Below are positions 25,602 through 33,774 of a stretch of 64,000 nucleotides of DNA, one piece after another. Numbering within the stretch: the stretch's first letter is position 1; each line of letters begins with the position of its first letter. The translations under genes were made by a program, and so were the position numbers. Below the pieces are notes generated by a model. It had not been told where the DNA came from, searched no databases, and was given only the letters and a program-made list of their open reading frames with translations. Source of the DNA: an uncultured Bacteroidia bacterium (GTDB taxonomy: Bacteria > Bacteroidota > Bacteroidia > Bacteroidales > UBA932); contig CACZKE010000006.1 in assembly GCA_902781705.1 (NCBI GenBank), positions 1 to 64,000 on the forward strand, given 5' to 3'.

Positions 25602-26655
25602 TCCCCAGGATCCAAAGCAGGCCGGAGCAGAGCGCATCCGTGGCCTGGACGAGAAAGCCGGGACACAGGCCGATGCCCCGGAGGGCGATCGTCGCCACCG
25701 CCGTCCCCATCAGGAGCGACGTGAGCGGCATGGCGAGGAGGTTCGTCAGCAGGAAGTAGGTCGGGAAGGTCCGGAAGCGGTACCAGGCCAGGGGACCGGT
25801 GAAAACCTGGCACGAGATCGAGAGGGCGGCGGCCTGCCAGACCTTCCGCATCGGATCGATCCGGGGTCCTTGGGGATACCATCCTTCCAGATGCGGATAC
25901 AGGAGGAAAATGCCGGCCATTGCCAGATACGAGAGTTGGAACCCCACGGACGTGATGACGGTGGGGGTGAGGATGAGTTGGATGAGAAGGGCCGACGACA
26001 GGGTGCGCAGCGGCTTTCGCGGCCGGCCCGTGAGCCGTGCAGTCTCGTTCAGGAAGATGAAAAGGAAAGCCCGGACGATGGAAGGGGAGGCCCCGGTCAT
26101 GAGCGTGAAAAAGCCGGCTGCGGCGATGGTGAGGACGTAGCGGAAGCGCCTTGCTTTCAGACTGTTGCCGAGCGGCCAGAGAAGCCGGGAAAGGAGGATG
26201 TACAGGATGCCCATGTGGAGGCCCGACAGGGCCAGCAGGTGCGAGGCACCGCTTTCCCGGAATACCTGGACCGTCTCGCGGCTGAGCCCGCTCCGGTCGC
26301 CCGTGAGGAACGCCTTGAGCAGCGGGGCCGTAGTCCCGCTCGGGAATGGGATCCTGTCGATGAAGGAGCGCAGCCGCTCCGCCGGCCCGGCCGCCCATCT
26401 CTCCAGGAAGGTGCTTTCGCTGCCATCGGGGAAAGACGCGGTGAGGAAACAGACGGTCCCGCACAGGAGGAAGACCGGGAAAAGCAGTCCGGTCTTTTCC
26501 GTCTTCAGGACGGAGGCAATGAGGGAGGCAAGCAGGAGGAAGAGCCCTCCGGAGAGAAGATACGGGTCCAAGGGCAGGCGTACCAGCAGGGCCCCGGCCG
26601 CGATTCCGGCCGTGAAATGGATTGCCAGCGCCCCTATGTTCTCCCGCTCCGCCAT
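25585..26655 (-). CDS. comEC: ComEC/Rec2-family competence-domain membrane protein
   Basis: A 356-residue polytopic membrane protein with the ComEC competence domain, the family forming the inner-membrane channel for single-stranded DNA uptake. The signature SHLLALSGLHMGILYILLSRLLWPL occupies about residues 137-161, followed by FFTLMTGASPSIVRAF and SVGFQLSYLAMAGIFLLYPHLE. There are about nine hydrophobic segments. It lacks both the N-terminal OB region of full length and the C-terminal metallo-beta-lactamase domain of long ComEC, as in many Bacteroidota. Whether it supports transformation is unknown. Its 3' end overlaps apbE. Confidence 0.88.
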   Translation of the reverse strand: MAERENIGALAIHFTAGIAAGALLVRLPLDPYLLSGGLFLLLASLIASVLKTEKTGLLFPVFLLCGTVCFLTASFPDGSESTFLERWAAGPAERLRSFIDRIPFPSGTTAPLLKAFLTGDRSGLSRETVQVFRESGASHLLALSGLHMGILYILLSRLLWPLGNSLKARRFRYVLTIAAAGFFTLMTGASPSIVRAFLFIFLNETARLTGRPRKPLRTLSSALLIQLILTPTVITSVGFQLSYLAMAGIFLLYPHLEGWYPQGPRIDPMRKVWQAAALSISCQVFTGPLAWYRFRTFPTYFLLTNLLAMPLTSLLMGTAVATIALRGIGLCPGFLVQATDALCSGLLWILGIIASM

Positions 26656-26694
26656 TTCCTTCAGATTCGTATGCGAAAATAGGGATTATTTTGT

Positions 26695-26739
26695 TAACTT
26701 TGCACGGTTTGACCGATAATAATTAACATTTGACCGATA
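26695..26739 (+). promoter_or_regulatory. ackA promoter/leader with an 11-bp direct repeat
   Basis: A -7 match TAACTTTG lies at 26695-26702. The leader carries TTTGACCGATA twice (26708-26718 and 26729-26739), spaced 21 bases, two helical turns; the second copy ends on the A of the ackA ATG. This looks like a pair of protein-binding half sites, but no regulator is identified. Confidence 0.5.
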
Positions 26740-27953
26740 TGATTATCCTTGTCATCAATTGTGGAAGTTCTTCCATCAAGTACCAGTTGCTGGACATGAA
26801 GAGCGACGACGTGTTCGACGTCATCGCGAAGGGTATCGCCGAGAAGATCGGCCTCCCTGCCGGCATCCTCCAATACGCTCCGTCTGGTAAGGACAAAATC
26901 GTGAAGGACCTCCCGATTGCGGACCACAAAGTGGGCATGCAACTCATCCTGGAAGCCCTGACGGACCCGCAGACGGGCGTTCTGAAGTCCCTCGAGGACA
27001 TCGAGGCGGTGGGTCACCGCATCGTCCAGGGCGGCGATTTCTTCTCCGGCTCCGTCCTTGTGAATGACGACGTGCTCGAGAAGATCGCCTTCTGCAGCGA
27101 CTTCGCCCCGCTCCACAATCCGGCGCACCTGCTGGGTATCCACGCCATGCAGGAAGTGCTCCCGACCGTCCCGCAGGTCGTCACCTTCGACACCGCCTTC
27201 CACCAGACGATGCCGGCCTACGCCTACATGTACGGTCTTCCGTATCAGTACTATGAGAAGTACCGCGTCCGCCGCTACGGTGCGCACGGCACCTCCCACC
27301 AGTTCGTCGCCGGCGTGGGCGCGAAGCTCGCCGGACTGGACATCGCGAACAGCAAGATCATCACCTGCCACCTCGGCGCCGGCAGCTCCATCTGCGCCAT
27401 CCAGAACGGCAAGTGCGTGGACACGTCCATGGGCTTCTCCCCGCTGGAGGGCATGATCATGGGCACCCGCGTGGGCAACATCGACGCGAACGCCGTCATC
27501 TACCTGGAGAACAAACTCGGGGTCACCCCGGACGAGATGTCCACGATCCTGAACCGCAAATCCGGCTTCCTGGGCCTTTCCGAGTACAGTTCCGACTGCC
27601 GCGAACTCAACGAGCGCGCGAACAGCGGCGACCCCAAGGCCAAACTCGCCCTCAAGAAGTTCACCTACGACATCATCAAGAACATCGGTTCTTACGTGGC
27701 CGCGATGAACGGCGTGGACCTCATCGTCTTCACCGGCGGTATCGGCGAACACAACTCCCGCCTCCGCCGCCGTGTCCTGGAGAACTTCTCCTACCTGGGC
27801 CTCAAGGTGGACTACGAGGCCAATGTCGCCTTCGGCGAGGATGCCATCATCTCCACGGAGGATTCCAAGGTGAAGGCCGCCCTCGTGTGCACGAACGAGG
27901 AACTCGTGATCGCCCGCGACACCATGCACCTTGTGCTTGACAATCAAGACTAA
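26739..27953 (+). CDS. ackA: Acetate kinase
   Basis: Transfers phosphate between acetyl phosphate and ADP, making ATP and acetate at the end of fermentation. The start is the ATG at 26739 (MIILVINCGSSSIKYQLL), giving 404 residues, the usual acetate-kinase length and longer than butyrate kinase. Signatures seen: NCGSSSIKY at the N-terminus, VVTFDTAFHQTMP, RRYGAHGTSH, CHLGAGSSICAI, TSMGFSPLEGMIMGTRVG and FTGGIGEHNSRLRR. The phosphotransacylase gene follows after 9 bases, so the two form an acyl phosphate to ATP unit. Confidence 0.95.
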   Translation: MIILVINCGSSSIKYQLLDMKSDDVFDVIAKGIAEKIGLPAGILQYAPSGKDKIVKDLPIADHKVGMQLILEALTDPQTGVLKSLEDIEAVGHRIVQGGDFFSGSVLVNDDVLEKIAFCSDFAPLHNPAHLLGIHAMQEVLPTVPQVVTFDTAFHQTMPAYAYMYGLPYQYYEKYRVRRYGAHGTSHQFVAGVGAKLAGLDIANSKIITCHLGAGSSICAIQNGKCVDTSMGFSPLEGMIMGTRVGNIDANAVIYLENKLGVTPDEMSTILNRKSGFLGLSEYSSDCRELNERANSGDPKAKLALKKFTYDIIKNIGSYVAAMNGVDLIVFTGGIGEHNSRLRRRVLENFSYLGLKVDYEANVAFGEDAIISTEDSKVKAALVCTNEELVIARDTMHLVLDNQD

Positions 27954-27962
27954 AACACAGAT

Positions 27963-28868
27963 ATGATTACCAATTTCAACGATTTGTTCGCCGAACTCAA
28001 GGCGAAAGGCATTTGCAAGCGGATGATCGCCGCCTGGGGCGTGGATTCCCACACCATCGAGGCCGCTTCCCTGGCTTCCGACATGGGCTTTGTCCAGGTT
28101 ACCCTCGTGGGTGACACCGACATGATCACCAAGGTTTGTGACGAGTGCGGCATCGATATCGCCAAGTTCACCATCGTGGACATCAAGGATGAACTCAAGG
28201 CCGTGGCCGAGGCTGTCCGCATGGTCCATGACGGCGAGGGCGACGTCCTGATGAAGGGCCTCTGCTCCACCGACAAGTTCCTCCGCGCCATCCTGAACAA
28301 GGAGTGCGGCCTGCTGCCCCCGAAGGGCCTGCTGAGCCACGTGGGCGTGATCGAGAACCCGAACTACCACAAGCTCATCTTCATCACCGACATGGCCGTG
28401 ATCCCCGCTCCGGACTTCCGCCAGAAGGTGAAGATGGCCGGCTTCGTGACCGGCGTCGCCCGCAGCTTCGGCATCGCCACCCCGAAGATCGCCTTCATCG
28501 CCGCTTCCGAGCAGATGCTGGACAGCATGCCGGCCTGCATCGAGGGTGCCATGCTCGCCAAGATGTGCGACCGCGGCCAGATCAAGGCCATCGGCGACGG
28601 CCCGCTCGCGCTGGATGTCGCCATCGACGAGGAATCCGTCCAGATCAAGAAACTCAAGAGCCCGGTGGCCGGCGACGCCGACTGCCTCCTCTTCCCGAAC
28701 ATCGAGTCCGCCAACGTCTTCTGGAAGACCAATTCCAAGTTGGCCAAGGACGTCCGCCAGGCCGGCTTCCTCGTGGGCACCAAGGTCCCTTGCATCCTGG
28801 CCTCCCGCGCCGACTCCGTGGACGTGAAACTCAACTCCATCGCCTCCGCCGTGATGAGCGTGAAGTAA
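27963..28868 (+). CDS. ptb: Phosphate acetyl/butyryltransferase family protein (Ptb-like)
   Basis: Converts acyl-CoA plus phosphate to acyl phosphate for the adjacent kinase. The 301 residues match the short PTA/PTB family: AAWGVDSHTIEAAS near residues 23-36, GDVLMKGLCSTDKFLRAIL, GLLSHVGVIENPNYHKLIFITDMAVIPAP and AIGDGPLALDVAIDEE. This subtype resembles phosphate butyryltransferase more than classical Pta, so its acyl specificity (acetyl or butyryl) is open; pairing with an acetate-kinase-length partner favours acetyl. A bidirectional terminator follows at 28892-28917. Confidence 0.82.
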   Translation: MITNFNDLFAELKAKGICKRMIAAWGVDSHTIEAASLASDMGFVQVTLVGDTDMITKVCDECGIDIAKFTIVDIKDELKAVAEAVRMVHDGEGDVLMKGLCSTDKFLRAILNKECGLLPPKGLLSHVGVIENPNYHKLIFITDMAVIPAPDFRQKVKMAGFVTGVARSFGIATPKIAFIAASEQMLDSMPACIEGAMLAKMCDRGQIKAIGDGPLALDVAIDEESVQIKKLKSPVAGDADCLLFPNIESANVFWKTNSKLAKDVRQAGFLVGTKVPCILASRADSVDVKLNSIASAVMSVK

Positions 28869-28891
28869 GCGCTGGCTTTGTGAAAATGCAG

Positions 28892-28917
28892 GACCCCGTC
28901 TCGGTTGAGGCGGGGTC
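28892..28917. terminator. Bidirectional terminator between ptb and the HAD-PfkB gene
   Basis: GACCCCGTCTC (28892-28902) pairs with GAGGCGGGGTC (28907-28917) over a 4-base loop with one wobble pair. It lies between two convergent genes and ends about 8 bases from the stop of the minus-strand gene. Confidence 0.75.
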
Positions 28918-28924
28918 TTCTGTG

Positions 28925-30445
28925 TTAGCGGAGGTCTTCCGGAATCTTCGGCATCGCGCCTTTCCGGGTGCAGACGAAGGCGGAGACACGGACGGCTTTC
29001 CGGTGGGCTTCCTCGATGGACGCACCGTTGAGGAGACTGCCGATGAAAGCGCCCGTGAAGGCGTCTCCGGCGCCCACGGCGCTCGCGACCTTCACTTCCG
29101 GCGTGGGCTGGAACAGACGGTCCTCCTTCCGGACGATCCAACTGCCGTGGATGCCTTTCGTGAGGATGATCATGTCCAGGTGGTAGGATTTCATGAGGCG
29201 TCGGCACAAGACCTCTTCACCGGCCATCTGGAAGCCGAGGAGACCCGTGACTGTGGTCAGTTCTTCCTCGTTGAGTTTCAGAATGTTCGCCCGGCGGAGA
29301 CTGTCCCGGATGACGGTCTTGGTGAAGTAGTTCTGGCGGAGGTTGATGTCATAGACCTTCAGGCAGTCTGGCGGGCAGTGGTCCAGGAAGGCGCGGATGC
29401 TCCGGCGCGACTCCTGCCCCCACTGGGCGAGGGTGCCGAAGCAGACGGCCTTCGTCCGCGAAGCGATTTCCCGGAGTTCGTCCGTGAAGGGGATGTGGCT
29501 CCAGGCGCAGCGGGTGTGGATGGTGTATTTCGGGTCGTTCGGGTCCGAGATGTCCGCATCGACCGTCCCGGTCGGGTAGGGAACCCAGTCCAGGTGGAAG
29601 GGGAGGGCATGCTTTTTCAGTTCGGCGCGGATGCCGCTCCCGTCCCGGTCGATGCCGACGGCGCTCACGACAAGTCCCTGATGGCCCATCTGCGCGGCGT
29701 GGTAGGCGAAATTGGCCGGCGCCCCGCCGAGCGCCTTCCCGCCGGGGAACTTGTCCCAAAGGACTTCGCCGATGCCCACGACGTAGCGGTCCTTTTTCTC
29801 GATCCGATCCGGAATCGGCAGGAGGTCCGCGATGTCGTCGATGATGAAATCGGCTTCCCAAAGGTCCTCCCGGCAGGCGTTGCCGTAGGTGACGGCGCAG
29901 GTATGAGCGCCGGCCCGGTTGCCCATCTGGACGTCCACGGGCATGTCACCCACGACGAGGGCTTCCTCCGCCGGATAGCCCAACTCCCGGAGCGTCTTCA
30001 GGACGGGCTCCGGATCGGGCTTGGCCTTGGTCACGTTGTCGGCCCCGAGGACATAGGAGATGTATTCGGCGATGCCCATGTCCCTCAGGAATCCCTTCAG
30101 GGAAGTGGAATGTCGGGAAGAGGCCACCGTCATGGTGTACCCCTTCTCCTTCAGGGCGGCGAGGGTCTCCTTCACGTGCGGAAACAGTCCGGGAACCAGC
30201 TTCTTCCGGTTCCGCTCGAAGATCTCGCGGTACGTGGCGGCCGCGGTGGCCATCTCTGCCGGTGTCAGCCCGGGATAGAGCTGTCCGAACCCTTCCTCCA
30301 GCGGCAGGCCGATCGTCTTCGCGATCGCTGCCTCCTCCGCCACGGGATACCCCAGCGCCCGCGCCGTATCCTGCATGGTCATGACGATATTGGCCCGGGT
30401 ATCCCCGAGCGTCCCGTCGAAATCGAAGATGATGAGTCGTAACAT
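28925..30445 (-). CDS. HAD-family phosphatase / PfkB-family sugar kinase fusion
   Basis: A 506-residue two-domain protein starting at the ATG at 30445 (MLRLIIFDFDGTLGDT), which follows a -7 element directly. Residues 1 to about 215 are a HAD hydrolase of the phosphoglycolate-phosphatase/beta-phosphoglucomutase type: FDFDGTLGDT (motif I), TVASSRHSTS (II), KAKPDPEP (III) and LVVGDMPVDVQMGNRAG (IV). From about 220 to the end is a ribokinase/fructokinase-like PfkB domain: VGIGEVLWDKFPGGKALGG, GGAPANFAYHAAQMG, ILKLNEEEL and the anion-hole/catalytic AVGAGDAFTGAF. The frame is continuous, so it is a genuine fusion. A combined sugar-phosphate phosphatase and sugar kinase is odd; substrates cannot be read. 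Confidence 0.88.
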   Translation of the reverse strand: MLRLIIFDFDGTLGDTRANIVMTMQDTARALGYPVAEEAAIAKTIGLPLEEGFGQLYPGLTPAEMATAAATYREIFERNRKKLVPGLFPHVKETLAALKEKGYTMTVASSRHSTSLKGFLRDMGIAEYISYVLGADNVTKAKPDPEPVLKTLRELGYPAEEALVVGDMPVDVQMGNRAGAHTCAVTYGNACREDLWEADFIIDDIADLLPIPDRIEKKDRYVVGIGEVLWDKFPGGKALGGAPANFAYHAAQMGHQGLVVSAVGIDRDGSGIRAELKKHALPFHLDWVPYPTGTVDADISDPNDPKYTIHTRCAWSHIPFTDELREIASRTKAVCFGTLAQWGQESRRSIRAFLDHCPPDCLKVYDINLRQNYFTKTVIRDSLRRANILKLNEEELTTVTGLLGFQMAGEEVLCRRLMKSYHLDMIILTKGIHGSWIVRKEDRLFQPTPEVKVASAVGAGDAFTGAFIGSLLNGASIEEAHRKAVRVSAFVCTRKGAMPKIPEDLR

Positions 30446-30453
30446 GTCGGGTG

Positions 30454-30461
30454 CAAAGATA
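30454..30461 (-). promoter_or_regulatory. -7 element TATCTTTG for the HAD-PfkB gene
   Basis: The box ends only 8 bases before the ATG (30445), so transcription would begin within about 5 bases of the start codon: a nearly leaderless mRNA. The -33 region has no clear TTTG. Confidence 0.55.
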
Positions 30462-30489
30462 GTGGAAATCCGGGAAAATGGGGGTGGGA

Positions 30490-30523
30490 GGCGGGCACGT
30501 TTCCGTGCGTTTTTGTGCCCGCC
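30490..30523. repeat. Inverted repeat GGCGGGCAC/GTGCCCGCC
   Basis: A perfect 9-bp inverted repeat (30490-30498 and 30515-30523, 16-base loop) in the 216-base gap between the ATPase stop and the HAD-PfkB start. It has no T run on either strand, so it is only a weak terminator candidate for the ATPase gene. No gene is seen in the gap. Confidence 0.4.
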
Positions 30524-30661
30524 CACATGCTGAATCCGCTTGCACCTTGCCGTCATCACCCGCTCCGAGGGCTTCATCTGGGGTAGGCACAAGCACTGGA
30601 TACACGGCGGGACAGAACTGCAAGTCGGGCGTTTCAATCGTATGGATCCCGTGCAGCGGAC

Positions 30662-31795
30662 TCAATACGTCCTCCTGATCCACATCTCCAGAAACCGGTC
30701 CTCCAGCGAGTAGGTCTTGGTGCGGCCTTCTTGTTCGTAGGTCAGGATCTGATTATCCAGCAGGGTGGAGATGGCGTATTGAACCGAGCTGGGGGATTTC
30801 AAAGCGTTCTTTTTAATGAAGGCGACGGAGGTGACTCCTGTCGCCTTTCCTGCTTTGGCGATGGCGATGAGGGTCTCTTTCTGCTGGTAGTTGAGATGGC
30901 TCATCTCTCCGGCGAAGGCGTGGGACTTCTCCTCCAGCAGATTGTCCAGGACGAAAAGGATATCGTTCTCGTCCACCGTCTTTTCCGGGGCGACATAGGA
31001 GAAGACGTGGTGCATGAGATTGTGGACATAGTAGGTGTGGCCCTCAAAAAGGTTGTAGGCCAACTGCGCGGCGCCGGAGAGGATCTCCCGCTCGGCTTCG
31101 CGGAACTTGGCAATGATGAATGCCACATACTTTTCCCGGGCAATCCGGTCCAGATAAAGCTGCTCCGTGCAGTTGTAGAAGGGTTTGGCTGCCGAGTGGA
31201 ACATATTCTCCAGGATATGCCGGTTGCTGCCGGCGAAGATGAAGCGGCAGTTGTTCATGGTTTGTACGTGGGAGCGGAGGAGTGCTTCTACGTTCTTTTC
31301 AGGATACCGGGCGATCTGCTGGAATTCGTCGATGGCAAAAATGCAGGGCAGGTCCGCCTTCTCCAGGTAGTCGAAGATTTCCCCGAGGGTGAGTTCGGGA
31401 GCCTGGATGTCGCCGAGTTTGACGTCGAAGGAAGGGACTCCTGAAACCGGGTCGTAGGTAAAACTTCCTGTCAATGAGTGCAATACTGATAGGAATCTGT
31501 CCAAGACAGCTTTCCCCTTGGGAACCAGTACTGAATATATTTCCTTGCTTAGGAAAAGGACGAACTCGTGCAGGCTGGTCGTTGGGTAGATGTCCGCGTA
31601 GAAGGTATGATAATGCCCTTTGATCTCCGGTTGGTTATAGAAGTGCCTGATTAACTGTGTCTTTCCCATTCTTCTGGGAGAGGTGAGAAGGACGTCGGCT
31701 TCTCCGGTGACCGTCCGGACCAGCCACTGTGTTTCAATCTCCCGGTCGCAGAAGTGCTCGGGTGGAATGATACCGGTGATGTAGAATGGGTTCAT
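30662..31795 (-). CDS. AAA/STAND-type ATP-binding protein
   Basis: A 377-residue ATPase of the type common in multiple copies in Bacteroidota ('ATP-binding protein' with archaeal-ATPase-like fold). Walker A-like region TSPRRMGKTQLIRHFY lies at about residues 38-53 and Walker B IFAIDEFQQIARYPE near 152-166, then a sensor-like FIFAGSNRHILENMF. The C-terminal about 80 residues form a winged-helix (NYQQKETLIAIAKAGKATGV.., SSVQYAISTLLDNQILTYE) suggesting DNA or partner binding. No membrane segment. It has its own promoter and no operon partner. The physiological role is unknown; some relatives are seen near mobile or defence genes, but here the neighbours are metabolic. Confidence 0.8.
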   Translation of the reverse strand: MNPFYITGIIPPEHFCDREIETQWLVRTVTGEADVLLTSPRRMGKTQLIRHFYNQPEIKGHYHTFYADIYPTTSLHEFVLFLSKEIYSVLVPKGKAVLDRFLSVLHSLTGSFTYDPVSGVPSFDVKLGDIQAPELTLGEIFDYLEKADLPCIFAIDEFQQIARYPEKNVEALLRSHVQTMNNCRFIFAGSNRHILENMFHSAAKPFYNCTEQLYLDRIAREKYVAFIIAKFREAEREILSGAAQLAYNLFEGHTYYVHNLMHHVFSYVAPEKTVDENDILFVLDNLLEEKSHAFAGEMSHLNYQQKETLIAIAKAGKATGVTSVAFIKKNALKSPSSVQYAISTLLDNQILTYEQEGRTKTYSLEDRFLEMWIRRTY

Positions 31796-31808
31796 TGCTT
31801 TTTTTCTG

Positions 31809-31840
31809 CGAATATAACAGAATCAAAGCAATTATACAAA
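31809..31840 (-). promoter_or_regulatory. Promoter of the ATPase gene (TTTG-N20-TATATTCG)
   Basis: On the minus strand TTTG (31840-31837) precedes TATATTCG (31816-31809) by 20 bases; one mismatch to TAnnTTTG. Just upstream is a direct repeat, TCCTATAAT on the plus strand at 31841-31849 and 31855-31863. Confidence 0.55.
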
Positions 31841-31874
31841 TCCTATAATAGAATTCCTATAATCCTGCCAAATC

Positions 31875-33083
31875 TCATTCCCCGAACAAATCCCTTTCCG
31901 GCAACTGCGCCCCGAACCGGGCGCGGAGGTTCTTGCAAAGGGCGCCGGTGTCGCGGGAGAAGCGGGATCCTTTCCAGGTGGAGGTGTTGGTGATGAGGAT
32001 CCAGCATTCACCGTCGGGGAAGACTTTCACGAGGGCGGAAGTCCCTGAGAATGAGCCGGTGCGGGTCCATTCGCCATCGTCGGTGCAGTCCACCCAGCCG
32101 AGGGAGAAGATTTCGTCCGAGAGGCGCTGGGTCATCTGATACACGCTGAAGGCCGACAACTGGTCGGGTCCGGCGGAGATTCCGTCGATGGAAGCGACCA
32201 GGCGGGCCAGTTCCGGGGTGGAGCCGATCCAGGCGCCCGCGCCGGACAGGCCGTGGATGTCATTGGCCCCATAGCATCGCTCCACCTGCCCGCGGCCGTC
32301 GAAGGCGTTCGTGGGCTTGGCTTCCTTGTGCATGTAGTAGCGGGTTTCCCCGGGGAAGCGCTCGTTGTAGAAGTTGCCGGCGATGTGGAAATCGTAACAG
32401 CCGGCGGGTTCCAGCACTTCCCGCTGCATCCACCGTTCATAGGGCTCGCCCGTGATCTTTTCGATGATCATCGACAGGAGGAGATACCCGAAGTTGGAGT
32501 ATTCCTGGTCAGTGCCGGGGAGGTAGGCGAGGGGACGCTTCAGGAGGTGTCGGGTGAGCTGCTCCTGCGTCGGAGCCTTGGACAGGCCCATCTCCCGCAT
32601 CATGGTCGCGGTTGTGAACATGGGGTCGCCGCCCTTCTGGGTGAAGCCGGCCTGGTGGCGCAGCAGATGCTCCACCGTAATCAGATAGTAATTGTCGTCG
32701 GTGATGTACTTGTCATACCCGTCCAGGATGCCGAATGGGCCGAAGACCGGGGTGTCCAGCACGAGTTTTCCCCTCTCCTGCAGCTTCATGATGCCCACGG
32801 CCGTGATGAGCTTGGACACGGAGGCCATCCGCAGCAGCGTCCCCGGGGTCATGGGCCGGGAGCCGTCGGCGCGGCCGTAGCCGCGGGCATACAGGAGCGA
32901 ATCGTTCCGCATCACGGAGAGGGAAACGCCCCGCAGCGACCACACGTTCATGAAACTGTCCACGACGGCGTCCATCGCCGGGAGGCGGGACAGGTCGTTG
33001 GTGAGGCGCTCATTGAGGCGCTCCTGGGCGTGGAGGAGCAGGGGGAGGAACAGGAGGGCCAGTATGAGATTTCTCGACTTCAC
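31875..33083 (-). CDS. Secreted serine hydrolase (class C beta-lactamase/penicillin-binding fold)
   Basis: A periplasmic serine hydrolase of the beta-lactamase/DD-peptidase superfamily, 402 residues. The active-site SxxK is in RMASVSKLITAVG and the YxN in DQEYSNFGYLLLS; a closing TGSFSGTSALV-type strand stands for the KTG region. The signal peptide core NLILALLFLPLLLHAQ has no ATG before it: the first plausible start is GTG at 33083, giving M-K-S-R then the hydrophobic core. This GTG and the basic n-region lie inside the dispersed repeat at 33067-33129. An upstream extension would be repeat-encoded and would spoil the signal peptide. The substrate (peptidoglycan peptide, ester or D-amino peptide) is unknown; resistance should not be assumed. 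Confidence 0.8.
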   Translation of the reverse strand: MKSRNLILALLFLPLLLHAQERLNERLTNDLSRLPAMDAVVDSFMNVWSLRGVSLSVMRNDSLLYARGYGRADGSRPMTPGTLLRMASVSKLITAVGIMKLQERGKLVLDTPVFGPFGILDGYDKYITDDNYYLITVEHLLRHQAGFTQKGGDPMFTTATMMREMGLSKAPTQEQLTRHLLKRPLAYLPGTDQEYSNFGYLLLSMIIEKITGEPYERWMQREVLEPAGCYDFHIAGNFYNERFPGETRYYMHKEAKPTNAFDGRGQVERCYGANDIHGLSGAGAWIGSTPELARLVASIDGISAGPDQLSAFSVYQMTQRLSDEIFSLGWVDCTDDGEWTRTGSFSGTSALVKVFPDGECWILITNTSTWKGSRFSRDTGALCKNLRARFGAQLPERDLFGE

Positions 33084-33129
33084 TGCGTTTCGCTCGAAAT
33101 GACAAAAAAAGGTTTCGCTCGAAATGACA
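33067..33129 (+). repeat. Dispersed repeat, two CTCGAAATGACA units
   Basis: A long unit (AGATTTCTCGACTTCACTGC.. to 33104) and a short one ending at 33129 share the CTCGAAATGACA core with 7860-7984. It fills the 47-base gap between two minus-strand genes and runs into the serine hydrolase start. Confidence 0.8.
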
Positions 33130-33130
33130 A

Positions 33131-33742
33131 TCACTTGATCTTTCCGCTGCGGCGGCCGAAGTCGATGATGAAGTCGGCGGTGCCTTCGATGCCCAGGATG
33201 GAGCTGTCCACGCACAGGTCGTAGTTGTCGGCCTGGCCCCAGGCGCCGAAGGTGTAGAAGTTATAGTAGGCCTCGCGGGTGCGGTCCTTGCGGCGCATCA
33301 GTTCCTCGGCCTCGTCCTCCTTCAGGCCTTCGTTCTTCATCAGGCGCTGGATCCGGAATTCCATGGGCGCGCACACGAACACGTCCAGACAGTCCAGGTC
33401 CCGGAGGATGTAGTCAGCGCACCGGCCCACGATGATGGCATCGCCCTTTTCGGCGATGTTCCGGATCACCTCGCTCTGGATCTTGAAGAGCATGTCGTCA
33501 TTGACATAGCCGCTGCTCTCCCCGAACGGGAGGCGGCCGGAGGCGAAGAAACTGGACATGGAGAACAGGCTCCGGCGCTTCTCGCCGCCCTCGAAGACGC
33601 TCTTCGAGTAGCCGCTTTCCTCCGCGGCCTTGGAAATGAGTTCGTTGTCATAGACCGGGATCCCGAGTTCCCGGCCGATGGCCTTGGCGACGAATCCGCC
33701 GCCGCTGCCGAACGATCTTCCTACATTGATGATGGTGTTCAT
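33131..33742 (-). CDS. Cytidylate kinase-like family protein
   Basis: A 203-residue P-loop kinase of the cytidylate-kinase-like family. The N-terminal phosphate-binding loop is INVGRSFGSGGGFVAKAIGRELG (G-rich, about residues 5-27), and a second conserved block is DAIIVGRCADYILRD. Unlike housekeeping Cmk, members of this family are seen beside transporters and regulators, and their true substrate is not established. It sits between the MATE gene and the serine hydrolase, 30 and 47 bases away, each gap filled by a different repeat. Confidence 0.85.
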   Translation of the reverse strand: MNTIINVGRSFGSGGGFVAKAIGRELGIPVYDNELISKAAEESGYSKSVFEGGEKRRSLFSMSSFFASGRLPFGESSGYVNDDMLFKIQSEVIRNIAEKGDAIIVGRCADYILRDLDCLDVFVCAPMEFRIQRLMKNEGLKEDEAEELMRRKDRTREAYYNFYTFGAWGQADNYDLCVDSSILGIEGTADFIIDFGRRSGKIK

Positions 33743-33747
33743 ACGCT

Positions 33748-33774
33748 TGTCATTCTGAACGAAGTGAAGAATCT
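33748..33774. repeat. Dispersed repeat, second type (TGTCATTCTGAACGAAG..)
   Basis: A 27-bp unit beginning TGTCATTCTGA and ending AGAATCT, almost identical to 53754-53781. It fills the gap between the MATE stop and the cytidylate-kinase-like start; the MATE stop codon TAG (33775-33773) overlaps its end. Confidence 0.75.

Noticed and set aside
26694-29207. An 837-codon open frame on the minus strand across ackA and ptb
   Set aside because: Crosses two well-supported genes and a terminator; low-complexity translation.
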